Assembly (NCBI GenBank): GCA_023252195.1
Contig: JAHEXI010000019.1
Location: 1 to 62,534 of the forward strand
Direction of reading: 5' to 3'
Source: Pseudonocardiales bacterium
GTDB lineage: Bacteria; Actinomycetota; Actinomycetes; Mycobacteriales; Pseudonocardiaceae
DNA: 62,534 nucleotides
The position numbers and the translations under genes are program-made. The first letter of the stretch is position 1, and each line of letters opens with the position of its first letter. The notes below the pieces were generated by a model, which made no database searches, had not been told where the DNA came from, and worked only from the letters and a program-made list of their open reading frames with translations. Positions 35,290 through 43,940 of this stretch are shown one piece after another.

Positions 35290-35570
35290 GACCTGACCAG
35301 CCGGGTGATCGCCGCGGTGGCCTCGCGAACCTTCTCCTGCGCCAGCTCGCCGCCTTGGGCCGCGGCCTCGACTACGCAGTGCTTAAGGTGGTCATCGAGC
35401 AGCTCCAACGCGACCGCTTGCAGCGCCCGGGTGGTCGCCGATACCTGGGTCAGCACGTCGATGCAGTACTTGTCGCCCTCGACCATCCTGGCCAGGCCGC
35501 GGACCTGGCCCTCGATGCGCGCCAGGCGGGCCAGCAGTGCGGCCTTGTCATCGATGTATCCGTTCATCAT
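35286..35570 (-). CDS. csoR: CsoR-family copper-sensing repressor
   Basis: A 94-residue all-helical repressor. RLARIEGQVRGLARMVE is the family hallmark. Cys36, His61 and Cys65 occupy the positions of the three Cu(I) ligands known from Mycobacterium tuberculosis CsoR, so copper is the likely signal. It heads the csoR-permease-YHS operon, and a palindrome of the CsoR class lies 27 bases upstream. The same palindrome ahead of permease 1 suggests a two-operon regulon. Confidence 0.92.
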   Translation of the reverse strand: MMNGYIDDKAALLARLARIEGQVRGLARMVEGDKYCIDVLTQVSATTRALQAVALELLDDHLKHCVVEAAAQGGELAQEKVREATAAITRLVRS

Positions 35571-35596
35571 CCGACCTCCACGCCCGACTATAACCC

Positions 35597-35613
35597 ATAC
35601 CCCCTACCAGTAT
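35597..35613 (-). promoter_or_regulatory. CsoR-type operator ahead of csoR
   Basis: ATACCCCCTACCAGTAT lies 27 bases upstream of the csoR ATG, with the C tract and ATAC/GTAT ends characteristic of CsoR sites. See the matching site at 17018-17034. Confidence 0.6.
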
Positions 35614-35740
35614 TCCACGCCTCACCAGCCGCCGCGCTGCGCCAAGTGGAACCTATTAGCGGCTCCGTGTCGGCACCGGGCGCCAAGTGGCACCAATCGG
35701 CGGTAAGCAGCTCGGGCGCGAAAACGGGTACTGCACGACC

Positions 35741-35920
35741 ATGAAGAAGATTCTGGAGCTGCTGGTCTGCTTCCTGCATCCGATAGCTGTAGTGCTCGTC
35801 TGGATCAACCTTGCGGGGCGCAGGGACATCAACGGAGGCGCGAAGCTCGCCTGGGGCATCTTCGCGCTCATCCCGCTGGTCCCGTTTCTCTACGTGCTCA
35901 CCGGTGGCGACCTGTGGTGA
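35741..35920 (+). CDS. small two-helix membrane protein (PLDc_N-like)
   Basis: Fifty-nine residues with two membrane helices (LLVCFLHPIAVVLVWINLAG and WGIFALIPLVPFLYVLTGG), like the phospholipase-D-nuclease N-terminal domain found as stand-alone small proteins. ATG 35741 lacks a strong ribosome site. Convergent with the ArsR gene that ends five bases downstream. Confidence 0.5.
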   Translation: MKKILELLVCFLHPIAVVLVWINLAGRRDINGGAKLAWGIFALIPLVPFLYVLTGGDLW

Positions 35921-35924
35921 GGGG

Positions 35925-36287
35925 TCAATCGTGGTCGGGGGCGCCGGTGAGGTGATGGTCGGCTGCGGCCAGCACCTCAGCGACCAGCCGCCGTACATGC
36001 CCACCACGAGCGGTGTACACGGCCCGCCGTCCGTCGCGTCGCATCGTGACCAGCCCGGCGAGTTTCAGCTTCGCCAGGTGCTGCGACACCGACGGCCGGG
36101 CCGCCCCCACCGCGGCGGTGAGGCTGCCCACGTCGTACTCGCCGGTGCCCAGCAGCCACAGCAGTCGCAGTCGAGTCGGGTCAGCCAGCATCCGAAGTGC
36201 GGTCACCCCGGCATCGATCTGAGCGCCGGTGGGTGGCTGTTGCGCAGTAGCGGCCGTTGCCGTGTTGTCGCGTGCGTACATGAGCAC
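35925..36287 (-). CDS. ArsR-family repressor beside a CDF exporter
   Basis: A 120-residue winged-helix repressor (LRMLADPTRLRLLWLLGTGE, VGAARPSVSQHLAKLKLAGL). The C terminus has histidines (GGHVRRLVAEVLAAADHH ... DHD) near the alpha-5 position but not the exact SmtB spacing, so the metal set may differ from the repressor at 26 kb. It is divergent from the CDF gene with 43 bases between start codons, which must hold both promoters. An internal ATG two codons in (36281) is an alternative start. Confidence 0.85.
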   Translation of the reverse strand: MLMYARDNTATAATAQQPPTGAQIDAGVTALRMLADPTRLRLLWLLGTGEYDVGSLTAAVGAARPSVSQHLAKLKLAGLVTMRRDGRRAVYTARGGHVRRLVAEVLAAADHHLTGAPDHD

Positions 36288-36330
36288 CTATGGTGGCACA
36301 GCAGCGGTTATCACGCGAAAGGCCCCCACC

Positions 36331-37371
36331 ATGGGCGACGGGCACGGACATGGACACGGCCACGGTCATGGCTGGCGCCTGCCGCATCTGATCACCCCGC
36401 ACTCGCATGACAGTGCCGAGAAGATCGATGCCGCGATGGAGATGTCTCGCGACGGCATCCGCGCCTTGTGGATTTCGCTGGCCGTCCTCGGTGCCACCGC
36501 CGCGGTGCAGGGCCTGGTGGTGGCTGCGTCTGGGTCGGTGGCGCTGCTGGGCGACACCCTGCACAACGTCGCCGACGCCCTGACCGCCGTACCGTTGGGG
36601 ATCGCGTTCCTGCTCGGCCGCCGGGCCGCGACCCGGCGATACACCTACGGCTTCGGCCGCGCCGAAGACCTGGCCGGCATCGTCATCGTGGCGATCATCG
36701 CCGCCTCAGCGGCGCTGGCCGGCTACCAGGCCATCGGGCGGCTGCTGCACCCCGCGGATGTCTCGCACCTGCTCGCGGTCAGCGCTGCGGCGGTGATCGG
36801 CTTCGTCGGCAACGAGACCGTCGCCCGCTACCGCATCCGAGTGGGCCGGCGGATCGGCTCCGCAGCGCTGGTCGCCGACGGGCTCCATGCCCGCACCGAC
36901 GGGTTCACTTCGCTGGCGGTGCTGCTGGGTGCCGGCGGGGTGGCCATCGGCTGGCGATGGGCCGACCCCGTCGTCGGCCTGGCCATCACCGTCGCGATCC
37001 TGGTGGTGGTCAAAGACGCCGCCCGGGAGATCTACCGGCGGCTGATGGACGCGGTCGACCCGGTCCTGGTGGACCAGGTTGAGACCACCCTGCGGGCGAC
37101 GCCCGGCGTGCTCGACGTCGGTGCGGTCCAGCTGCGCTGGATCGGCCACCGGCTACGCGCCGAATGCGACATCGCCGTACCGGCTGACCTGACGGTTCTG
37201 GCCGCGCACACCATCGCCGTGGCGGCCGAACACCGGCTCATCCATGCCGTGCCGCGGCTGACGTCGGCCATCGTGCACACCGACCCGCACACTCACGACG
37301 GCGCCGACCACCACGCCGACCTCGCCCACCACCGGCCACCACCGGCCAGCCAGGCGCTCAGCTCGTCTTGA
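36331..37371 (+). CDS. CDF-family divalent cation efflux protein
   Basis: A 346-residue cation diffusion facilitator that exchanges Zn, Co or Cd for protons. It has a His/Gly-repeat N terminus (GDGHGHGHGHGHG), six helices, and the metal sites GDTLHNVADAL (helix 2, HxxxD) and DGLHARTDGF (helix 5, HxxxD). A cytoplasmic domain follows, then a second His-rich tail (HTDPHTHDGADHHADLAHHR). All expected ligands are present. The adjacent ArsR protein is its likely repressor. Confidence 0.92.
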   Translation: MGDGHGHGHGHGHGWRLPHLITPHSHDSAEKIDAAMEMSRDGIRALWISLAVLGATAAVQGLVVAASGSVALLGDTLHNVADALTAVPLGIAFLLGRRAATRRYTYGFGRAEDLAGIVIVAIIAASAALAGYQAIGRLLHPADVSHLLAVSAAAVIGFVGNETVARYRIRVGRRIGSAALVADGLHARTDGFTSLAVLLGAGGVAIGWRWADPVVGLAITVAILVVVKDAAREIYRRLMDAVDPVLVDQVETTLRATPGVLDVGAVQLRWIGHRLRAECDIAVPADLTVLAAHTIAVAAEHRLIHAVPRLTSAIVHTDPHTHDGADHHADLAHHRPPPASQALSSS

Positions 37372-37717
37372 CGACGCCGATCAGGTGCCCCTCCGGGTCG
37401 TTGAAAAGCCCGATCTCGATCTCTTCCATGACCTTCTCGGGACCCATCACCCGCGACCCGCCGAGGCTCTCCGCCTTGGCCAGCGCGGCCTCGACGTCGG
37501 GTACCCCGATGTAGAAGGTGACGTGACCGGGATAGCCCTCCGGCCCCGCCCCGATACCGCCACCGATTCCGCCGCCGTCGGCATCGTCGCGCTGCACTAC
37601 CCCGTAGTTCATCGGGTTGTTGGCATCGATCTTCCATCCGAACAGGTCGGAGTAGAAGGACTGCAGCGCGGCGCCGTCCTGACCGATGACCTCGAAGTGC
37701 ACTACCGGCTGTCCCAT
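37358..37717 (-). CDS. VOC/glyoxalase-fold protein
   Basis: A 119-residue single-module VOC protein (VVHFEVIGQDGAALQSFYSD, TFYIGVPDVEAALAKAESLG, FNDPEGHLIGVVK). Such proteins include glyoxalases, dioxygenases and resistance proteins; substrate cannot be assigned. Its 3' end overlaps the CDF gene's end by fourteen bases in convergent orientation. Confidence 0.85.
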   Translation of the reverse strand: MGQPVVHFEVIGQDGAALQSFYSDLFGWKIDANNPMNYGVVQRDDADGGGIGGGIGAGPEGYPGHVTFYIGVPDVEAALAKAESLGGSRVMGPEKVMEEIEIGLFNDPEGHLIGVVKTS

Positions 37718-37853
37718 GGTGTCTCCCTTGGCGTTCTTCAGATCCGCGCGCCGGCGAGCCGGCGGCGCGTCGTGTTTCTCAGGCCTTCGACCCTATGACT
37801 CCGGCCCGCCCGAGAACTCATCGCCGTGGCGCCGTGATAACGACGAAATCCGG

Positions 37854-38231
37854 CTAGTCGGCGATAGGAACGATGACCCGGCCGAGCGGCGTGAGAGACA
37901 CCGGGACCAGCTTGAGGTTCGCCAGGGCGAGCGGGAGCCCGATGATCGTCAGACCCAGCGCGATGGCTGTGAGCACGTGGGCGATGGCCAGCCAGAGACC
38001 AGCAAAGATGATCCAGATCACATTGCCGATGACCGAGGGTGCGCCCGCGTCGGCGCGTCGCACAAGCGTCCGACCGAAAGGCCACAGCGCGAAGCTCGCG
38101 ATCCGGAAGGAAGCCAAGCCGAACGGGATCGTGATGATCAGTAAGCAGCATATGACTCCCGCGACCAGATACCCCAGCGCCATCCAGATGCCACACAGCA
38201 GCAACCAGATGATGTTGAGTACGGTTCGCAC
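37854..38231 (-). CDS. yccF: YccF-family membrane protein
   Basis: A 125-residue protein with two copies of the YccF unit (NIIWLLLCGIWMALGYLVAG and NVIWIIFAGLWLAIAHVLTA), each followed by IP-G-LA. The function of YccF is unknown. GTG 38231 begins the conserved RTVLNIIW. Complete. Confidence 0.88.
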   Translation of the reverse strand: MRTVLNIIWLLLCGIWMALGYLVAGVICCLLIITIPFGLASFRIASFALWPFGRTLVRRADAGAPSVIGNVIWIIFAGLWLAIAHVLTAIALGLTIIGLPLALANLKLVPVSLTPLGRVIVPIAD

Positions 38232-38506
38232 ACCATCGAGTCTGCCAGGATTTGGGCGCCACAGCTGTCCGGTCCGTGGCCGACCAGCCCCCCGGAAGAT
38301 CGCTGTTTGGGTGCCTATCGCGACAAAAAATGTCGCTCCACGCACGCGCTGGTCGGTGCGTTGTTGAGCGCAAGCTGGTGGGTCTTCTTCCACTACCTGG
38401 CCCAACAGCCAGAGCTCACCGAACAGCACGTCGATGACGCGTTCTTCGGCCGTGAACGCCACCGAGCCGAGGCCGGCATGCTTCTTTACTCGGTGGGGCT
38501 CTCCGG
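38232..38506. other. no intact gene; possible membrane-protein scrap
   Basis: A plus frame around 38355-38515 reads GALLSASWWVFFHYLAQQPE and then RERHRAEAGMLLYSVGL, which has the look of a decayed membrane protein but could not be named. It abuts the LLM oxidoreductase fragment, another sign of deletion here. Confidence 0.3.
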
Positions 38507-38880
38507 GTGGGCGCAGCCGACCGGACCTACGCGGTGTTCTTCGCCGAGCACACTCACATCCCGGTCGTCGGAGAGAACGCCTGGCCGGAGGGATCTGACG
38601 GCGGTCCACTGCCGAGAAAGTACTGGCACTGCTACGACTTGTTCGTAGCGCTGACGGCTGCGGCCGCCGCGACATCGACACTGCGCGTCGGCAGCGGCAT
38701 CTGTCTGGTCGTCGAGCGCGACCCCATCATCACCGCCAACGAGGTGGCCAGTGTGGACCAGCTGTCCGGCGGCCGATTCGAGTTCGGCGCCGGCGCCGGC
38801 TGGAACCGGCAGGAGATGCGCCATCACGGCACCAAGCCGCGCCAGCGGATGAAGCTGCTAAGAGAACCTGTCGAGGCGGC
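38507..38880 (+). pseudogene. LLM-class F420-dependent oxidoreductase fragment
   Basis: RTYAVFFAEHTHIPVVGENA, YDLFVALTAAAAATSTLRVG and the hallmark VDQLSGGRFEFGAGAGWNRQ-EM are from the N-terminal half of luciferase-like, F420-using enzymes. The first strand and the whole C-terminal half are missing; after REPVEAA the frame is unrelated. Confidence 0.8.
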
Positions 38881-38961
38881 ACCGGACGGATCCTCGACAC
38901 CGATGCGCCCGACTGGTCGAGCTGGTCGGCTGCCGGAGACTAGGCATCAGCCGATCTGCGA

Positions 38962-39936
38962 CTAGACGTGTACGGAGCTCATGTTCGGGTAGCGGTCACC
39001 TGCGGCGGCGCCGACCGGGGCGGCAGCGTCGATGCGGGCCAGCCCGTCGTCGCTGAGTTTGACGTCGACCGCGGCGGCATTCTCCTCCAGGTAGCGCACC
39101 CGCTTGGTGCCCGGGATCGGTACGACGCCCTGGTGCAGCACCCAGGCCAGCGCGAGCTGTGCCGGTGTGATGCCTTTCTCCCCGGCGATCTGGCGCACCC
39201 GGTCCACGAGCTGGAAGTTGCGGGCGAAGTTCTCGCCGGTGAACCGCGGGTTGTGCCGGCGGAAGTCGTTTTCGTCGAGGTCGTCGATCGATTTGCTTTC
39301 CCCGGACAGGAAGCCGCGCCCGAGCGGGGAGTAGGCGACGAATCCGATACCCAGCTCGCGGCAGGTGTCCAGTACGCCGTTGTCCTCGGGGTCGCGGGTC
39401 CACAGCGAGTACTCGGTCTGCACGGCGGCCATCGGCGCCGTCGCGTTGGCGCGGCGGATCGTCGCGGGCGCGGCCTCGGAGATACCCAGATGCCGCACCT
39501 TGCCGACAGCGACCAGTTCACCCATCGCGCCCCAGGTGTCCTCGACGGGCACCTCGCGGTCGATCCGGTGCTGGTAGTACAGATCGATATGGTCCACACC
39601 GAGCCGCTTCAGCGATGCGTCGCAGGCTCGGTGCACGTACTCCGGACGGCCGTTGATCCCGAGCATCGAGCCGTCGGTACCCCGTTCGTTGCCGAACTTC
39701 GTGGCGAGCACCACCTCGTCGCGGCGGCCGGCGATCGCCCGCCCGACCAGCCGCTCGTTGGTGAACGGGCCATACATGTCCGCGGTGTCCAGGAACGTCA
39801 CGCCGAGCTCGAGTGCCCGGTGAATCGTCGCGATCGCCTCATGCTCGTCACTGCGTCCGTAGAACTCGCTCATCCCCATGCAGCCCAGGCCCTGCGCGGA
39901 GACGACCAAATCATTGCCCAGCGTGCGCTGCTCTAC
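38962..39936 (-). CDS. aldo/keto reductase with a lost or non-canonical start codon
   Basis: A 324-residue NADPH-dependent (beta/alpha)8 reductase of the YajO/AKR13-like group. The catalytic tetrad is visible: Asp and Tyr in FLDTADMYG, Lys in VVLATKFGN, His in [10 protein letters not shown]. The cofactor end has [16 protein letters not shown]. The family start EQRTLGNDL is preceded by GTA at 39936-39934 with GAAGGGA eight bases upstream, so the original start was probably GTG. The open frame continues to 40032 inside the upstream gene, giving a longer but unlikely protein. Expression is uncertain. Confidence 0.75.
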   Translation of the reverse strand, partial: VEQRTLGNDLVVSAQGLGCMGMSEFYGRSDEHEAIATIHRALELGVTFLDTADMYGPFTNERLVGRAIAGRRDEVVLATKFGNERGTDGSMLGINGRPEYVHRACDASLKRLGVDHIDLYYQHRIDREVPVEDTWGAMGELVAVGKVRHLGISEAAPATIRRANATAPMAAVQTEYSLWTRDPEDNGVLDTCRELGIGFVAYSPLGRGFLSGESKSIDDLDENDFRRHNPRFTGENFARNFQLVDRVRQIAGEKGITPAQLALAWVLHQGVVPIPGTKRVRYLEENAAAVDVKLSDDGLARIDAAAPVGAAAGDRYPNMSSVHV

Positions 39937-39964
39937 ACGAAGTCCCTTCGTTGGTTGCCTAATT

Positions 39965-40384
39965 TCAGTCGCGGTCGCGGGCCTGGCGGGTCTTGCGGTC
40001 GCTGGCCTTGCGCAGGGCGTCCACCAGTTCATCCTTGTTCATCGAGGAGCGGCCGCGCACGTCGAGCCGGCGCGCCTGGTCGAGAAGCTCTTGCTTGCTC
40101 GCGTTCGCATTCACACCACCGGCAGTGTCGCCGCTGGGTGGGCTTCCGGTTTCAGGGTCGACGCCGCCCTTCGCGCGCTCGTCTGAGGGACCCGCGTCGT
40201 CCTTCGGCTCCCAATGGTCGCCGACCTTCTGATGTGTGTGCTTCAGCGCCGCGAATGCGGTACGGTGCGACCGCTCGCCCTCGCCGTAGGTCTCGACGGC
40301 CGAGTCGTGCGCCTTCGACCACGTTCGCTGCGCCTTGTCCGGGGAACGCTGCAACGTGCTGGGCATCTCGTCCTTGGCTGGCAC
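39965..40384 (-). CDS. ChaB-like protein with Rho_N-type C-terminal domain
   Basis: A 139-residue protein. Residues 5-65 ([33 protein letters not shown]-like) form a ChaB domain. Residues 100-135 ([33 protein letters not shown]) form a Rho termination factor N-terminal-like SAP motif. Such fusions occur in actinobacterial stress loci; their role is unknown. GTG 40384 has CAGGAGG upstream. Confidence 0.8.
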   Translation of the reverse strand: MPAKDEMPSTLQRSPDKAQRTWSKAHDSAVETYGEGERSHRTAFAALKHTHQKVGDHWEPKDDAGPSDERAKGGVDPETGSPPSGDTAGGVNANASKQELLDQARRLDVRGRSSMNKDELVDALRKASDRKTRQARDRD

Positions 40385-40576
40385 CGGCCTCAACCTCCTG
40401 TGATTGATGCCAAGGGGTACCCCCGCAACGAGGACCTACACCGAGCGGCACGCCGTGGAGATCAGCTCGCCAGGACCTGAGGTGAGAGCACCTTGAACAT
40501 CGCCTTGGCCCATCGCATTTGACACAGCGATGGTGCCTTCGGACCAGCTCACCGGCCGGGTGGACCGGTCATCGGC

Positions 40577-40690
40577 TCAGGGCTGGCTGTCCGGCGGCAC
40601 GATGTCGAACAGGCGGTCTAACCCGGTTACTTGCAGCGTGCGAGCCACCACATGGTGGCTGGTGCCCCTGAGCTGCAGCACGGTGCCCTG
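40577..40690 (-). pseudogene. STAS-domain C-terminal fragment in a 450-bp gap
   Basis: GTVLQLRGTSHHVVARTLQV followed by TGLDRLFDIVPPDSQP is the C-terminal helix-strand of a STAS antagonist, ending at TGA 40577; a TAA precedes it in frame, and the rest is absent. No other gene is visible between the ChaB-like gene (40384) and the lytic transglycosylase end (40835). Confidence 0.5.
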
Positions 40691-40834
40691 TTAGCTGGCA
40701 GTGTGTCGTGCTTCCCGCGCACCCGACCGATTGATGTCTGCGGGTGTCGCAGCCGCGGGCTGCACATCGTGGCCGCATTGGCCCGGAACTGGGGTGCGGA
40801 CCAGCACGCGGACTGCAAGACGATCTGGGGAACC

Positions 40835-41761
40835 TCATCGGGGCCGCGTGGCCAGCCACTGTTGCACCGGCATCGTCTGGGAAGACGCGTACCCGGTCGG
40901 TAACAGGACCGTCCCGAGGTTGGTGCGGTAGTAGACCTGCCAGGCATGAAAACCCTGGAATGCGCGCTCGTCGACCTGCATCAGCGCGGCGTAGTGCCGC
41001 ACTGCCTGGACATAACGAGAGTCGTTGTTGTAGCTGTACAGAGCCTTGTCGAGGCCTGCGTCAGTGCCGTCGACGGCGCCCTGCGCGGCCAGGTAGTTGG
41101 CCGCGCCGAGGATCGCGTCGCGGGTGTTCCACACATCGCCGCCCATGCCGTAGCGCGTCCAGGTATCCGGAAGGAACTGCATCGGACCCTGCGCGTTGGC
41201 GGTGGACAGCCCAACAATCCGCCCCATCCTGGTCTCGACCAGATGCACCGCGGCCAGCACCGACCACGGCACCCGGAAACGCCGCTGCGCCTCGGCGTAG
41301 TACGCCCGCAACTGCGGCGCGGGGAGGGGCTCGACGATCCGCCAGGCTGGCACGGTCGTCGGCGACCGGGTGGTCATCGCCCGCAGCTCGCGGCCGGCGG
41401 CGGTGTTGCGGCGCACCACGTCACGCACCTGCGCCGGGACGTCAGCCAGCACAGCAGCGTCCCAGTCCGGCCGGTCAAGCAGCGCAAGGTAGGCCACCTG
41501 CGCCGTTGCTCCGGCCGCGGCGACCAGCTCGGGCAGCGTCGACCGGTCCCGGACGGCGGTCTCGGCGACGGTGAGCTGCCGGGCCAGCGCGCGAGGATCC
41601 TCCGCCGCGGCCCGCGGGTGCTTGCCAGTCAGCGCCGGAACCAGGATCGGATCAGCCGATCGGGCCAGTTCCAGCATGTGCGTAGAAGACTGGCCCGCAG
41701 CCCCGCACCCGACCAGTGTCGTGGTCACGAGCATGATCACCGCTACTGCCCTGGCCGCCAC
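40835..41761 (-). CDS. lytic transglycosylase lipoprotein
   Basis: A 308-residue secreted murein hydrolase. The leader VAVIMLVTTTLVGC ends in a lipobox Cys (19). The SLT-type catalytic domain shows VPWSVLAAVHLVETRMGRIV (catalytic Glu), NAQGPMQFLPDTWTRYG and YLAAQGAVDGTDAGLDKALY-SYNN, which is the full motif set of the soluble lytic transglycosylase fold used to cleave glycan strands. Intact and of usual length. Confidence 0.9.
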   Translation of the reverse strand: MAARAVAVIMLVTTTLVGCGAAGQSSTHMLELARSADPILVPALTGKHPRAAAEDPRALARQLTVAETAVRDRSTLPELVAAAGATAQVAYLALLDRPDWDAAVLADVPAQVRDVVRRNTAAGRELRAMTTRSPTTVPAWRIVEPLPAPQLRAYYAEAQRRFRVPWSVLAAVHLVETRMGRIVGLSTANAQGPMQFLPDTWTRYGMGGDVWNTRDAILGAANYLAAQGAVDGTDAGLDKALYSYNNDSRYVQAVRHYAALMQVDERAFQGFHAWQVYYRTNLGTVLLPTGYASSQTMPVQQWLATRPR

Positions 41762-41796
41762 GAGACCGCACGCTACCGCCCTCGACCGTGATCAGT

Positions 41797-41835
41797 GTGT
41801 GCCTGGCGCGACACATTCTGTCGTCCCAGGCACAC
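41797..41835. terminator. nested hairpin between ABC permease and transglycosylase genes
   Basis: GTGTGCCTGG (41797-41806) pairs with CCAGGCACAC (41826-41835); inside, CGACA pairs with TGTCG. It lies 32 bases after the ABC-permease stop and 36 ahead of the transglycosylase start on the same strand, so it may terminate the former or regulate the latter. TGATCA repeats flank it. Confidence 0.6.
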
Positions 41836-41867
41836 AATCCGTGATCACTGCGTGATCAGGGCAGCGG

Positions 41868-43085
41868 CTACTCGTAGCGGAGAGCCTCGACAGGCCGTAG
41901 CCGGGCGGCGCGGTTGGCCGGATAGCCGCCGGCGACGAGTCCGATCACGAGGCTGATCCCGAACGACAGCAGCACCGAGGAAATCGACACTGCGGGGGCG
42001 AAGGTGCCGACGGTGGAGCCGAAGGACGGCGCGATGGCGGCACCGAGCACAGACAGCCCGACCCCAACGCCGACCCCGATAATCCCACCGAGACCGGCCA
42101 GCACGACGGACTCGATGAGGAACTGTTGAAGGATCGCCCGGCGGGTGGCCCCGATCGCTTTGCGGATACCGATCTCGCGGGTTCGCTCGGTGACCGAGAC
42201 CAGCATGATGTTCAAGACGCCGATGGCGCCGACAAAAAGCGAGATCGCCGCGACGGACGCGGTGAACAGGGTGAGGAGCTGGAGGATCTGGTTGAAGGTG
42301 TCCAGCCGGCTGCGCAGCGATTGAACCTCGAAATCCCGCTTTGCGGGGTCTTGGATTCGGTGCCGGTCACTGAGGGTGCGGATCACGTCCTGCTCGGCAG
42401 CAGGCACGGCGGCCGCTTGGGTGGCTTGCACGATGATCTGGTTGAGCTTGTCGCCGCCGCCGAAGACGTAGCGGCGCGCGGTGTCCAGCGGCATGACCAC
42501 ATCGTTGTCGCCCGGCTCGCCCACCGACTGCATCACGCCGATGACCCTGAATGTCTGGTGGTTGACCCGCACCGTCTGACTTAGCGCGCCTTCGGCGTCA
42601 CCGAACAGAGTGCTCGCGACGGTAGGTCCAATGACCACCACCCTGGCGATGGAACGTACCTGGGCCTCATCGAAGAACGACCCCACCTGAAGATCCCGGT
42701 TGCTCACCGCCAGCCATTGATCCGTGGAACCGATTACAGCCGCGCGGAACTGGGTGGTGTCCGTCTCGGCCAGGGCTTGACCAGTAGCGGCTGGAATGAC
42801 CGCGGCAGCGTCAGGTACTTGCTTCCGCAGCGCCGTGACGTCGTCGTCGATCAAGTCCTTGGGTGGGCCGCCGCCGGGCACGTTGCCGGTCGAGGGCACG
42901 ATGGTGATCAGGTTGGCCAGCGGTTGGACCTTTGCGTTGACCGAGGACTGCACCCCATTTCCGATGGCGACCAGAAAAATCACCGCCGCGACTCCGATGA
43001 TGATGCCGAGCATCGTCAACACGGAGCGTAGCCGGTGCGCACGCAATCCCCGAAGCGCTATCCGGACCGCCTCTCGCAGGCTCAT
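41868..43085 (-). CDS. MacB-type ABC transporter permease
   Basis: A 405-residue permease with the four-helix MacB/FtsX layout: an N-terminal helix (SVLTMLGIIIGVAAVIFLVA), a large extracytoplasmic MacB_PCD domain (about 45-250), then three helices including NIMLVSVTERTREIGIRKAI, the conserved coupling loop. MacB systems move peptides, lipoproteins or antibiotics. The partner ATPase and adaptor are not adjacent, so it would have to borrow them or be an orphan. Confidence 0.88.
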   Translation of the reverse strand: MSLREAVRIALRGLRAHRLRSVLTMLGIIIGVAAVIFLVAIGNGVQSSVNAKVQPLANLITIVPSTGNVPGGGPPKDLIDDDVTALRKQVPDAAAVIPAATGQALAETDTTQFRAAVIGSTDQWLAVSNRDLQVGSFFDEAQVRSIARVVVIGPTVASTLFGDAEGALSQTVRVNHQTFRVIGVMQSVGEPGDNDVVMPLDTARRYVFGGGDKLNQIIVQATQAAAVPAAEQDVIRTLSDRHRIQDPAKRDFEVQSLRSRLDTFNQILQLLTLFTASVAAISLFVGAIGVLNIMLVSVTERTREIGIRKAIGATRRAILQQFLIESVVLAGLGGIIGVGVGVGLSVLGAAIAPSFGSTVGTFAPAVSISSVLLSFGISLVIGLVAGGYPANRAARLRPVEALRYE

Positions 43086-43193
43086 TCGTCAAGACGTAAC
43101 CCGCTATCGACGTCGCGCACAAGGGGTTTACTACGGACACCGGCGCTATTGTGACGCTCGGCGCGTCGCAGCCGCGAAGAGGAGGCTTTACGC

Positions 43194-43793
43194 ATGCCTG
43201 CCGCCGGGCTGTGGCACTGGCTGCCAGCCCTGATCGTCACGGGCTGCTGGGCGTTGTTCGCGCTGGTCTGGCTGGCCGGGGCGATCTACAACTCTCGTCG
43301 AGCACCGGCCGTGCGGGAACGGTCGGTTTCGGTGTCGCCGTGGTTCATCGGACCCGCCGCCGTCCTGGTGCTCGGCTGGCTTGTGCCCGCGCGGTGGTGG
43401 CGTTCGGTCACGGTGGACGCCAGGTGGCTCGTTGTGCTCGGTATTGCAGTCCTCGTCGCCTCCACCGCCTTCACCCTGTGGGCCCGAGTGGCGCTCGGCA
43501 CGATGTGGACATCGTCCGCCGTGGTCAAGGACGACCACGCGCTACGCACTGATGGGCCATACGGCATCACCAGGCACCCGATCTACACCGGCCTGCTCGG
43601 CATGCTGGCCGGCACCTCCGCGATCGATGGGCTGGGCCGATGGGTAGCTTTCTTCGGATTGGGCGTGCTACTGGTCGGGTTGAAGATCCGCGCCGAGGAA
43701 CGGTTACTCGACCGCACCCTCGGGGGTGCCTATGACCAGTACCGCCAGCGGGTACCACTGATCGTCCCTGGGTTGCGCCCGGTCAGGAGGTAG
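43194..43793 (+). CDS. isoprenylcysteine carboxyl methyltransferase-like membrane protein
   Basis: A 199-residue protein with about five helices and the ICMT C-terminal signature (GPYGITRHPIYTGLLGMLAG, RAEERLLDRTLGGAYDQYRQ). ATG 43194 has GAGGAGG about ten bases upstream. Second member of the family in this window. Substrate unknown. Confidence 0.82.
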   Translation: MPAAGLWHWLPALIVTGCWALFALVWLAGAIYNSRRAPAVRERSVSVSPWFIGPAAVLVLGWLVPARWWRSVTVDARWLVVLGIAVLVASTAFTLWARVALGTMWTSSAVVKDDHALRTDGPYGITRHPIYTGLLGMLAGTSAIDGLGRWVAFFGLGVLLVGLKIRAEERLLDRTLGGAYDQYRQRVPLIVPGLRPVRR

Positions 43794-43940
43794 CGGGACG
43801 GTGGGTCACCAGGCAGCGCCTGCACACCCATTGTGTACCCTCATCCCGCTCCCGCGACTCGCGGGCAACCGGCGTGCCGGCCTGCCGGACGCTGAGAGTG
43901 AGAGACCTGAACTCGGCGTCATACAGGAGGAAAAGCTCGC

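Noticed and set aside
38968-40407. 479-codon plus frame over the aldo/keto reductase
   Set aside because: Antisense shadow; the minus strand has the full catalytic tetrad.
43800-43940. c-di-AMP (ydaO-type) riboswitch ahead of the secreted protease
   Set aside because: The leader is suggestive in position, but I could not match the conserved core nucleotides.
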